A DNA stretch of 64,000 bases from Muribaculum gordoncarteri (lineage in GTDB: Bacteria; Bacteroidota; Bacteroidia; Bacteroidales; Muribaculaceae). The stretch lies in assembly GCF_004803695.1 (NCBI RefSeq), contig NZ_CP039393.1, forward strand, positions 2,232,001 through 2,296,000, in the 5' to 3' direction. Each line of letters opens with the position of its first letter. The stretch's first letter is position 1. Under the pieces are notes generated by a model. The model made no database searches. It had not been told where the DNA came from and worked only from the letters and a program-made list of their open reading frames with translations. Positions 17,730 through 25,636 of this stretch are shown piece by piece. The position numbers and the translations under genes were made by a program.

Positions 17730-20189
17730 TCATGATTGGGGTCCCTCGTTGACCTTCCACTCGATTACGCCTCCGCTCTGTCCGTCCTGCAGCTTTGCGG
17801 CAAGTTTCAGCGCGGTAGTCGTGACGGGCTCGATGGTCACGTGGTTGTAGCGGTCCTTCTCGGTGCCGTAGGCCGATGTCGCCTTGACTTCGCGCCAGCG
17901 GTTGGAGGAGTCCTTGTAGTAGAGCTGCCAGCTTTCGGGCACTCGGTAGTTGCCGTCGTAGTGGTCAAATTCAAGCCAGTAGACATCGACGTCACGCACC
18001 TCGACGGGCTCGTCAAATGCATAGCACAGATTCTCGTTGGTGCCGTTGCGCAGCCACCAGTAGTGGTAGGGCTTCGAGGTGTCGGCGCTCGATGTGGGTT
18101 CCCACTGGTCGTTGTAGCCCCATGCCCACTGCAGGTTGGAGGTGGCGGCGGGAGCGTCGGAGGTGAGCGAGGTGGGCTCGGAGAACATGCGTGCGCGACT
18201 TGCCACTGTGGGAGCGGGAGTTGCGCGGGCATATTCGGCTGCCTCGGGAATCCACACTGCCATCTGGTCGGCTCCGCGGTTGTTCCATGTGCTGTAGGGT
18301 ATTGCCTTGACTTCCACATCCTTGACTGTGCCGTCGGGGAGAATCTGCTTAGCATTGGCCGAGAGAGTCATCACGCCGTTGAGCAATTCGGGCTCGTAGG
18401 CGGCGGTGAAGGCGGTGCCTTCGGGGATGAACTTGTCAAAGACAGTGCTGTCGGCCTGGTCGCGGCCTTCGAGGCAGAACATCACGGGGCCGCGCTGTAT
18501 GGCGAGCTTGCCGCGGTCGTCGGCCACGTTCTCATGAGCGCGTACCTGGCGCACATCCATCGGCAATTCAAGCTCGACTACATCGCCGGCCTTCCATGTG
18601 CGGCGCACTGTGGCGTAACCGTCGCCGTCAAGCACGCGTGCGCTTGTGCCGTTGACCTTCAGCGTGTAGGGTTGCTTGGGAGCCGAAGTAAAGGTGTAAA
18701 GGTCGGTGGGAACGGGTGACTCGCCGGCCCATCCGGGAATGCGGAGGCGCAGAGCCCATTCACCCTCGTTGTCGGGGGTGATGGTGAATGTCACCTTGCC
18801 GTCCCAGGGATAGTCGGTTGTCTGGGCTATTGTCACGCGGTTGTTGTCGGTGGCTATTTCGGCGCTCGACTGGATGAAGAGGTTCACGAGCACATCGTCG
18901 CCCTGAGTGGCATACATGTAGTTGGGCACGCTGGCCATGAAGCGGGTAACGTTGCCCGGGCAGCATGCACAGCCAAACCAGCGCTGACGCTCGTGCTGTC
19001 CCATCGATTCGAGAGGATTGTCGTAGAAGAACTTGTCGCCCGACAGTGACACACCCGAAATCACGCCGTTGTAGAGGGCGCGTTCATATACATCGGCATA
19101 TTTTGCATCGCCGGTGGCGAGGAACATGCGGTAGTTCCAGTAGACATTGGCTATGGCGGCGCAGGTTTCGCAATAGGCGGTGTGGTTGTTGAGCTCGTAG
19201 TCGGGACCGAAGCCTTCGCCCTGTGCGCGGCTTCCGATGCCTCCCGTTATATATAGTTTGCGCGAGGCCATGTTGTCCCATATACGGGTGAGTGCGTTGA
19301 AGTAGGCGCTGTCGTTGGTGAGAGCCGCTACATCGGCCACTCCCGAATAGAGGTAGCCAGCGCGCACTGCGTGACCCACGATTTCATCCTGGGTGAGGAT
19401 GGGCTTGTGGTCCTGCGAGTATTCGCTCAGGCGGTGTCCGTCGGTACCGCGACCTGTTTCCTCAACAAAGTACTTTGCGGTGTTGAGATACTTTTCGTCG
19501 CCCGTCACCTTATATAATTTAGCGAGAGCCATCTCGGCGATGGGGTGACCTGAAGGCACGTGCTTCTGGTTTTCGGCGGGACCGAACACCTCACACACGA
19601 GGTCGGCGTTCTTGATGGCCACATCGAGCAGGCTGCGCTTTCCGGTGGCGAGATAGTGGGCTACGGCCGCCTCATAGAGGTGTCCGCTGTTGTAGAGTTC
19701 ATGGCTGTTGATCTTCTCCCAGCGGTGAGTTCCCCACCATCCTGAAAGGCGCGTACACTTATTGGTAACGCACGTGGTGAGATAACCGTCGGGTTCCTGG
19801 GCAGCCGCGATGAGAGTGATTACGCTGTCGAGATAAGCGTCGAGCTGCGGGTCATACTGAACCGCGAGCGAGTACGATGCACCTTCGATGATTTTGTAGG
19901 GGTCGGTATCGTCAAACGAGAAATCGCCGCGGTGCTCACCTTTCATAAGACCGCCGGCAATCGCGAAGTTGTCAAACCGTCCGTTCTTCTCACACTCCTT
20001 GAATGCCGAGGGAATCGACACGAGGCGGTTGGTTTCGATACGTGGTGCCCAGAACTTATCATCAATGTGTACTTGCGTGAAGGCAACCTCCTTGACCGGA
20101 GCGTCGGGAGCCTGGTAGGTGCCCTTTGTGCAAGCCGTGACCGTTAAAGCCACAGCACATGCAGTGATGAAATGGGGTACTAGATTCAT
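17730..20189 (-). CDS. GH127 beta-L-arabinofuranosidase-family lipoprotein
   Basis: The family removes beta-L-arabinofuranosyl residues such as those on hydroxyproline in plant glycoproteins. The 819-residue protein starts MNLVPHFITACAV and has a lipobox (LTVTAC). An (alpha/alpha)6 barrel carries the zinc site: Glu341 and Cys343 in YCETCA, and Cys409/Cys410 in FGCACCPGN. One of these cysteines is the nucleophile in the characterised family member HypBA1. A C-terminal discoidin-like region (about 700-819) may bind sugar. The further upstream in-frame ATG is rejected because the promoter lies between it and this start. It is the first gene of the leftward operon, ahead of SusC. The exact sugar linkage is inferred. 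Confidence 0.9.
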   Translation of the reverse strand: MNLVPHFITACAVALTVTACTKGTYQAPDAPVKEVAFTQVHIDDKFWAPRIETNRLVSIPSAFKECEKNGRFDNFAIAGGLMKGEHRGDFSFDDTDPYKIIEGASYSLAVQYDPQLDAYLDSVITLIAAAQEPDGYLTTCVTNKCTRLSGWWGTHRWEKINSHELYNSGHLYEAAVAHYLATGKRSLLDVAIKNADLVCEVFGPAENQKHVPSGHPIAEMALAKLYKVTGDEKYLNTAKYFVEETGRGTDGHRLSEYSQDHKPILTQDEIVGHAVRAGYLYSGVADVAALTNDSAYFNALTRIWDNMASRKLYITGGIGSRAQGEGFGPDYELNNHTAYCETCAAIANVYWNYRMFLATGDAKYADVYERALYNGVISGVSLSGDKFFYDNPLESMGQHERQRWFGCACCPGNVTRFMASVPNYMYATQGDDVLVNLFIQSSAEIATDNNRVTIAQTTDYPWDGKVTFTITPDNEGEWALRLRIPGWAGESPVPTDLYTFTSAPKQPYTLKVNGTSARVLDGDGYATVRRTWKAGDVVELELPMDVRQVRAHENVADDRGKLAIQRGPVMFCLEGRDQADSTVFDKFIPEGTAFTAAYEPELLNGVMTLSANAKQILPDGTVKDVEVKAIPYSTWNNRGADQMAVWIPEAAEYARATPAPTVASRARMFSEPTSLTSDAPAATSNLQWAWGYNDQWEPTSSADTSKPYHYWWLRNGTNENLCYAFDEPVEVRDVDVYWLEFDHYDGNYRVPESWQLYYKDSSNRWREVKATSAYGTEKDRYNHVTIEPVTTTALKLAAKLQDGQSGGVIEWKVNEGPQS

Positions 20190-20230
20190 TTCTCTTTTTT
20201 TGGTTAAAAATTGATTACTATATTCGACGG

Positions 20231-20259
20231 CAAATGTAGCGAAAGAGATTTTAGACAAA
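20231..20259 (-). promoter_or_regulatory. Promoter of the GH127-SusC-SusD operon
   Basis: On the minus strand TTTG (20259-20256) is followed after 17 bases by TACATTTG (20238-20231), a good match to the Bacteroidetes -33/-7 promoter. The box lies 42 bases before the lipoprotein ATG. The operator pair ends immediately upstream of the -33 element, the arrangement expected of an activator touching RNA polymerase. Confidence 0.7.
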
Positions 20260-20260
20260 T

Positions 20261-20294
20261 GAAAAATTCGTCCAATTTGATGCAAAAATCGTAC
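20261..20294 (-). promoter_or_regulatory. Putative HTCS operator pair, leftward operon
   Basis: Two direct repeats on the minus strand begin GTACGATTTTT (from 20294) and GGACGAATTTTTC (from 20273), 21 bases apart or about two helical turns. The same arrangement occurs in mirror image at 20317-20353. HTCS regulators bind such direct repeats next to the -33 box. The regulator assignment is inferred from it being the only one in the locus. Confidence 0.6.
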
Positions 20295-20316
20295 ACTATC
20301 GGGGTCTAAACAGCTG

Positions 20317-20353
20317 TTTTGGACGATTTTTCCATAGGTTTGGACATTTTTGT
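20317..20353 (+). promoter_or_regulatory. Putative HTCS operator pair, rightward operon
   Basis: Two direct repeats, TTGGACGATTTTT and TTGGACATTTTTG, have their GGAC cores at 20321 and 20342, 21 bases apart. This matches the minus-strand pair in spacing, sequence and distance to the promoter: the second GGAC starts exactly 35 bases before the -7 box on both sides. Confidence 0.6.
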
Positions 20354-20376
20354 CAGTTTTATTCACGGCAATTTGC

Positions 20377-20384
20377 TTAATTTG
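20377..20384 (+). promoter_or_regulatory. Putative -7 element of the GH97-GH43-GH127 operon
   Basis: TTAATTTG has one mismatch to TAnnTTTG. It is placed by symmetry: it starts exactly 35 bases after the second GGAC of its operator, the same distance as on the other strand. This predicts a 5' leader of roughly 90 bases before the GH97 start. Confidence 0.5.
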
Positions 20385-20420
20385 CAATGTAAACATTTTT
20401 TCAATTTTCCACACGCCCGA

Positions 20421-20436
20421 TGTAACAGATGTTACA
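20421..20436. promoter_or_regulatory. Perfect palindrome in the GH97 leader (Crp/Fnr-like)
   Basis: TGTAACA-GA-TGTTACA is a perfect inverted repeat with the TGTnA-N6-TnACA layout of Crp/Fnr-family sites. It lies 47 bases before the GH97 start and downstream of the predicted transcription start. It could be a catabolite-control or repressor site. The bound protein is unknown. Confidence 0.45.
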
Positions 20437-20482
20437 ATGCCGCAGGTGGACATTTTAGTAATTATATACCATCAATGCCAGC

Positions 20483-23206
20483 ATGAAAATTTGCAGAAAA
20501 ACATTAACGGTGCTATTGGCCGCGTTAACCTCAATCGCTGTTTGGGCCAAATCCTATACCGTGACATCACCCGACGGAATGCTTGAAGCTACCGTCGACG
20601 ACACAGGCAAGGCAATCACACTGGGAGTTTCACGCGACGGCGTGGAGCTCATCAAGCCGTCGCGCATATCGCTCGACATCGAGGGCCGCAAGGATGCCTC
20701 GGCGATAAAGAGCGCGCGCTCGCGACGCAATGTCACCGAAGCCGTCGACGCCGAGTTTTACCGTCAGAAACATTTCGACATAACCTACAACGAGCTGTCG
20801 CTGCGGCTCGACAACGGCACCGGCCTGGAGCTGCGTGTATTCAACGACGGTGTCGCCTATCGTTACGTGACGCGCGACAAAGGCAAGCGCCTCACCATTG
20901 CCGGCGAAACAGCACAGCTCGACATCCCCGGCGACCCCACGGTCTATCTCCCCTACACTACCAACGACGAGAAGCCCATGGCAATGGCGTTTCAGAACAT
21001 CTACGATATAACGCCGCTGAGCCACGCCAAGGACAAGCTCATATTTCTTCCCGCGACGGTCGACTACGGCAACGGGCTTAAACTCACGATCCTTGAGTCG
21101 GACCTTGAGGCCTACCCCGGAATGTGGCTGAAGGCCGACACCGTCAACGGCCGCCTCGACGCAAAGTTTGCCCCCTACCCCGTCAAGACCGACTTCTATC
21201 CCTGGCGCGTGCAGGAGTACGTGACCGAAACCGCCCCCTACATAGCACTCGCCGACGGCGCACGCACCTATCCGTGGCGCATCATGGCCGTCACCACAAG
21301 CGACACCCAGATGCCCGTCAACAACCTCGTCTACGCCCTCGCGTCACCTTCGCGTGTGCCCGACACTTCGTGGATCAAGACCGGCAAGGTGGCCTGGGAC
21401 TGGTGGAACGACTGGGGGCTGAAAGGAGTGCCCTTCAAGGCGGGAATCAACACCGACACCTATAAATACTACATAGACTTCGCTTCGCAGAACGGCCTGG
21501 AATTCGTCGTACTCGATGAAGGATGGTATGACCCGAAGAGCGGCGACATGCTCACCGTGGTGCCTGAAATCAACCTGCCCGAGCTTATCGAGTACGGCCG
21601 CAAACGCGGTGTCGACATCGTGCTGTGGACAGTGTTCAACGTTCTCGACCGACAGCTTGAGGAGGCCTGCAGGAAGTACAGCGACATGGGCATAGCCGGA
21701 TTTAAGGTCGACTTCCTCGACCGTGACGACCAGACAGCCGTCGAGATGACCTATCGCCTCGCCGATGCTGCCGCCCGCCACAACCTCACGCTCGACTATC
21801 ACGGAATCTACAAGCCTGCGGGAATCAACCGCACCTACCCCAACGTGCTCAACTTCGAGAGCGTCTTCGGCATGGAGGAGGTGAAGTGGACCGACATTGC
21901 CAACGACATGCCGCGCTACGACGTGACATTCCCCTATATACGCATGATGGCCGGTCAGGTCGACTACACCCCCGGAGCTATGCGTAACGCATCGAAAGCC
22001 GACTGGAAAGCAGTCTATTACAACCCCATGAGTATGGGCACTCGCTGCCATCAGCTCGCCGCCTACATCGTGCACGACTCCCCTTTCACCATGTTGTGTG
22101 ACGCTCCCACCAACTATCGGGGCGAAGAGGATTGCGTGGAATTCATTGCCGGATTGCCCGTGACATTCGACGAAACCAAAGTGATATCCGGCGAGATGGG
22201 CAAGCACATCGTGACTGCCCGTCGCAACGGCGGCAGCTGGTTTGTGGGCGGCATGACCGACTGGGAGCCGCGTGACATAACCGTCGACTACTCCTTCCTG
22301 CCCGAAGGCGCCACGTTCAAGGCCACAATGATGGTCGACGGAATCAACGCCGACAAGCAGGCGCAGGACTACGCCAAGACCACCGCCACCGTTACCCGCG
22401 ACACAAAGACATCGGTGCATTTGGCCTCGGGAGGCGGATTTGCAATCCGTCTTGACCCGATGCCCGCCGGCCACGGCACAGTCACCGCGATTCCCGCCGA
22501 AAAGCGTGCGGCGATTCCCGATTTCTACAAGAAGTACATCGAAAGCGACGGCTTCTATGTCGTGTCGTCCGACAAAGTGAGCGACGAGGCGCTCGGACTG
22601 GCGTGTGACATCATCGGCTACATGCTTCTGAAGCGTCCCGATGTGAAGCGTCACATGGTACAGCGCGGAGCCCACCTGATGGTGATAGGCAAGGACGAGC
22701 AGACCTGCGACATACCTGAGTTTCAGCACATCTGCACCACCGATCCCGACTCTATAGCATTCTGGAACTGGCGCGCACGAGGCTTCGGCGGTGCGCCCGA
22801 GGACGAACTGTCGTCAAGCTGCGGCGAGGAGAATCTGCTTGCGCTGCCCGGCGACAAGTATGAGGGCGAAAACATTCTGATTCATGAGTTTGCCCACCTC
22901 ATCCACATGCTCGGAATCGCCGAGATTGAGCCCGATTTCAACGACCGACTCGAAGCTCTGTGGCTCAACGCCAAGAAAAAGGGATTGTGGGAGGACACCT
23001 ATGCGCTCTCCAACAAGGAGGAGTACTTCGCCGAGGCCGTGCAGTCATTCTTCAACTGCAACCGATATGCCGAACCGGCCAACGGAATCCACAACCATGT
23101 CAACCGTCGTGCCAAGCTGAAAGCCTACGACCCCGACATCTACAAGCTCCTGAGCGAATATTTCTACGAAATCGAAATTCCTATAAAAAACCAAATTCAC
23201 AAATAA
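20483..23206 (+). CDS. GH97 glycosidase fused to a C-terminal HExxH metallopeptidase domain
   Basis: The 907-residue secreted protein (signal peptide about 1-22) has a complete GH97 enzyme (about 25-660) with N-terminal beta domain, TIM barrel and C-terminal beta domain. The barrel has Asp410 in FKVDFLDRDD and Glu465 in VFGMEE. From memory these match the nucleophile and acid/base of the retaining alpha-galactosidase BT1871, with the same five-residue offset. The glutamate of the inverting SusB type is replaced (DYHGIYKP), so alpha-galactosidase-like activity is more likely than alpha-glucosidase. A second domain (about 665-905) carries HEFAH at 801-805 and EEYFAEAVQSFF at 846-857, a zinc metallopeptidase pattern. 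The fusion of sugar-cleaving and peptide-cleaving domains is unusual. First gene of the rightward operon. Confidence 0.9.
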   Translation: MKICRKTLTVLLAALTSIAVWAKSYTVTSPDGMLEATVDDTGKAITLGVSRDGVELIKPSRISLDIEGRKDASAIKSARSRRNVTEAVDAEFYRQKHFDITYNELSLRLDNGTGLELRVFNDGVAYRYVTRDKGKRLTIAGETAQLDIPGDPTVYLPYTTNDEKPMAMAFQNIYDITPLSHAKDKLIFLPATVDYGNGLKLTILESDLEAYPGMWLKADTVNGRLDAKFAPYPVKTDFYPWRVQEYVTETAPYIALADGARTYPWRIMAVTTSDTQMPVNNLVYALASPSRVPDTSWIKTGKVAWDWWNDWGLKGVPFKAGINTDTYKYYIDFASQNGLEFVVLDEGWYDPKSGDMLTVVPEINLPELIEYGRKRGVDIVLWTVFNVLDRQLEEACRKYSDMGIAGFKVDFLDRDDQTAVEMTYRLADAAARHNLTLDYHGIYKPAGINRTYPNVLNFESVFGMEEVKWTDIANDMPRYDVTFPYIRMMAGQVDYTPGAMRNASKADWKAVYYNPMSMGTRCHQLAAYIVHDSPFTMLCDAPTNYRGEEDCVEFIAGLPVTFDETKVISGEMGKHIVTARRNGGSWFVGGMTDWEPRDITVDYSFLPEGATFKATMMVDGINADKQAQDYAKTTATVTRDTKTSVHLASGGGFAIRLDPMPAGHGTVTAIPAEKRAAIPDFYKKYIESDGFYVVSSDKVSDEALGLACDIIGYMLLKRPDVKRHMVQRGAHLMVIGKDEQTCDIPEFQHICTTDPDSIAFWNWRARGFGGAPEDELSSSCGEENLLALPGDKYEGENILIHEFAHLIHMLGIAEIEPDFNDRLEALWLNAKKKGLWEDTYALSNKEEYFAEAVQSFFNCNRYAEPANGIHNHVNRRAKLKAYDPDIYKLLSEYFYEIEIPIKNQIHK

Positions 23207-23219
23207 CCAGCAACACAGT

Positions 23220-25625
23220 ATGAGAAGACTGACAGCATGGCTCGTCACCGCCGCAGTAAGCCTCGGCAGTGCATCGGCCGATGTGCCCTACAACGCCCCC
23301 GGGGCTATGAATCCCGTAATTCCGGGATACTTTGCCGACCCCACGGTGAAGAAATTTGGCGACACATATTATATGTACGCCACTACCGACGGCAGCGGCG
23401 CCGGTTTCGGACCCGCCCAGCTATGGTCGAGCAAGGATTTCGTAAACTGGACCCTGATGCCCATGAACTGGCCCGACAGCCACTGGATATGGGCTCCCGA
23501 TGTTATGCTCAACAAGAACGACGGCAAGTACTACTATGTCTACTGCCAGCCGTGCCAGATACATGTAGGCTCAGGCGAAACCCCGCGCGGCCCGTGGCAC
23601 AACATCCTCGGCGAGAGCGAGGCGGTGCTTGTCCCCGACCGATTCGTCACCAACGCCATCACCCTTGACGGACAAACATTTGTCGACGACGACGGCTCGA
23701 TATACATGTATTGGGGCACATGGGGAATATATGACGGTTTCGGCTGCGGTGCAGGCAAGCTCACCCCCGACATGAAGGGATTTACCGAAACCCGCCTCAT
23801 CCCCAACACCGAGGTGACCGACTTCTTTGAGGCTCCCTTTGTGCTGAAGCGCAACGGCACCTACTACTTCATGTACTCGTCGGGCTCATGTCACGACCAC
23901 ACCTACCGCGTGCAATACGCCACCTCCGACAAGCCCCTCGGCCCCTACACCTACCGCGGCTGCCTGCTTGAGAGCAACGCCGACGGCACCGTACACGGCC
24001 CCGGGCATCACAGCGTACTGCAGGAGGGCGACAACTACTACATCGTTTATCACCGTCACGACAACCCGCACTCCAACCGAGGTTTCCACCGTCAGCTGTG
24101 CATCGACAAGCTTGAATTTGCCGCCGACGGCTCGATCAAGCCCATCACGCCCACCCACAAGGGCATCGGCGCTCTCGCCAAGAGCAGCGTGACATCGCCC
24201 AACCTCGCATTCGGCAAGAGCGTGAAGGCATCGTCATCCTACGACAATGACTTCAAGGCCGAATATGCCGTCGACGACAACAACGGCACCCTGTGGCGTC
24301 CCAAGGGCATGGGCCAGGAGTGGCTTGAAATCGACCTCGGTAAAAAAGAGGACATTCGCACGATATGGACTCAATGGGAGTACGGCACCCAGTTCTATCA
24401 ATACCTCATCGAAACATCGCTCGACGGCAAGTCGTGGGACATCTTCGCCGACAAGCGTGACAACCGCCTCGCCGGAAGCCCCATGGTCGACTTCGGCAAC
24501 ACCGAGGCACGTTACGTGAGAGTGACATTCACCGGCGGCCAGAAGAACGGATTCGGCGGCGCGATATGGAACATCAAGATATTCGGTGACATCGAGGAAT
24601 CATGTCCGCAGCAATGGCTGGGACTTACAGCCGCCGACTGGGACGGTCGCCGCTGGAACAACAACGAGGGTCAGCTCGGAGGCTATTTCACGCTGAAGTC
24701 GGGTGAGGCGCGCTCATGCCGTGTCGACGGCCGCGATGCGCTTGTGCTTCAGCCCGGTACGGTGCTTGAATATGCCAATCCTTTGTTGTCGCCTGCCAAG
24801 CCCCACACGCTCAGCGCAATGGAGCACATCAACGGCAAGTGGACGGCAGCCGACCTCGGCAACGCGCTCACCGACGGACGAATAACCATCAGCAGCGGTG
24901 ACCGTCAGCTCACTATAACCAATCTGCGCTTCTATAACTGGAAGCAGGAGCCGGTGGAAACCGAATTTGACCTCACGACCGACATTCGCCGCATGCCCGT
25001 GGCCGACAACTTGCTTAACGGAATCGTTGTCGACATCAACGCCGACAACTTCGCTACGGGCGACACAATCCCCTATTTCGACAACAACGGTGTCGAAGGC
25101 TACTTTGAAGCCATGTCACAGCCGGCCGTAATCACCGAAATCGAAGGAAAGAAGGCGTTCAAGTTTGACGGCTCGCAAGTCTACATGTCATCATTCGCGT
25201 TGCCGGCCACCCTGCGCGACAACGCTCCTTACACTCTGGAAATGTGGATTCTGAATCCCGAAATCGCCGAAAACGAGTGCATCGCCGACTTCACCACCTC
25301 ACACGACGAGCTTGAAAAGATAATGGCCGTGAACGGCACCGAGCCACGATGCGGAGTGATGCAGCACTACGGATGGTATGAGGACGCGGGCTGGAAGGAT
25401 GTCAAGAACCTCGAAGGCAAGTGGCAGCATGTCTACGTGTGCTTCGACGGCCGAATGGAGCGCGTCTACATCAACGACAATCTGGTCAGCGAAAAGGACA
25501 TACAGTTACTTGTCAAACCGTCGCAATACATAACCCTCGGACGCAATGCCGAGCGCGATTGGCCCTTTACAGGTTATCTGCATTCACTGAAACTCTGGGA
25601 CGAATATATACCATATAATAAATAA
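23220..25625 (+). CDS. GH43-family glycosidase with discoidin and LamG-like domains
   Basis: The 801-residue secreted enzyme (signal peptide about 1-20) starts with a five-bladed GH43 propeller (about 28-310). It shows the base Asp40 in YFADPT, the pKa-modulating Asp in FVDDDG (about 156-158) and the general acid Glu204 in FFEAPF. A discoidin/F5-8C domain (about 320-460) and a C-terminal LamG-like region (about 600-800) probably bind carbohydrate. GH43 members cleave alpha-L-arabinofuranosides, xylosides or galactosides; the subfamily cannot be fixed by eye. It starts 13 bases after the GH97 gene and 11 bases before the next GH127, so the three are co-transcribed. Confidence 0.9.
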   Translation: MRRLTAWLVTAAVSLGSASADVPYNAPGAMNPVIPGYFADPTVKKFGDTYYMYATTDGSGAGFGPAQLWSSKDFVNWTLMPMNWPDSHWIWAPDVMLNKNDGKYYYVYCQPCQIHVGSGETPRGPWHNILGESEAVLVPDRFVTNAITLDGQTFVDDDGSIYMYWGTWGIYDGFGCGAGKLTPDMKGFTETRLIPNTEVTDFFEAPFVLKRNGTYYFMYSSGSCHDHTYRVQYATSDKPLGPYTYRGCLLESNADGTVHGPGHHSVLQEGDNYYIVYHRHDNPHSNRGFHRQLCIDKLEFAADGSIKPITPTHKGIGALAKSSVTSPNLAFGKSVKASSSYDNDFKAEYAVDDNNGTLWRPKGMGQEWLEIDLGKKEDIRTIWTQWEYGTQFYQYLIETSLDGKSWDIFADKRDNRLAGSPMVDFGNTEARYVRVTFTGGQKNGFGGAIWNIKIFGDIEESCPQQWLGLTAADWDGRRWNNNEGQLGGYFTLKSGEARSCRVDGRDALVLQPGTVLEYANPLLSPAKPHTLSAMEHINGKWTAADLGNALTDGRITISSGDRQLTITNLRFYNWKQEPVETEFDLTTDIRRMPVADNLLNGIVVDINADNFATGDTIPYFDNNGVEGYFEAMSQPAVITEIEGKKAFKFDGSQVYMSSFALPATLRDNAPYTLEMWILNPEIAENECIADFTTSHDELEKIMAVNGTEPRCGVMQHYGWYEDAGWKDVKNLEGKWQHVYVCFDGRMERVYINDNLVSEKDIQLLVKPSQYITLGRNAERDWPFTGYLHSLKLWDEYIPYNK

Positions 25626-25636
25626 TCATTATCATC

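Noticed and set aside
17736-18719. Open frame of 327 codons antisense to the GH127 lipoprotein
   Set aside because: Rich in valine/glycine with no domain, and the sense frame is clearly GH127.
21344-22729. Open frame of 461 codons antisense to GH97
   Set aside because: It is a by-product of codon bias in a GC-rich gene; the sense strand has catalytic motifs throughout.
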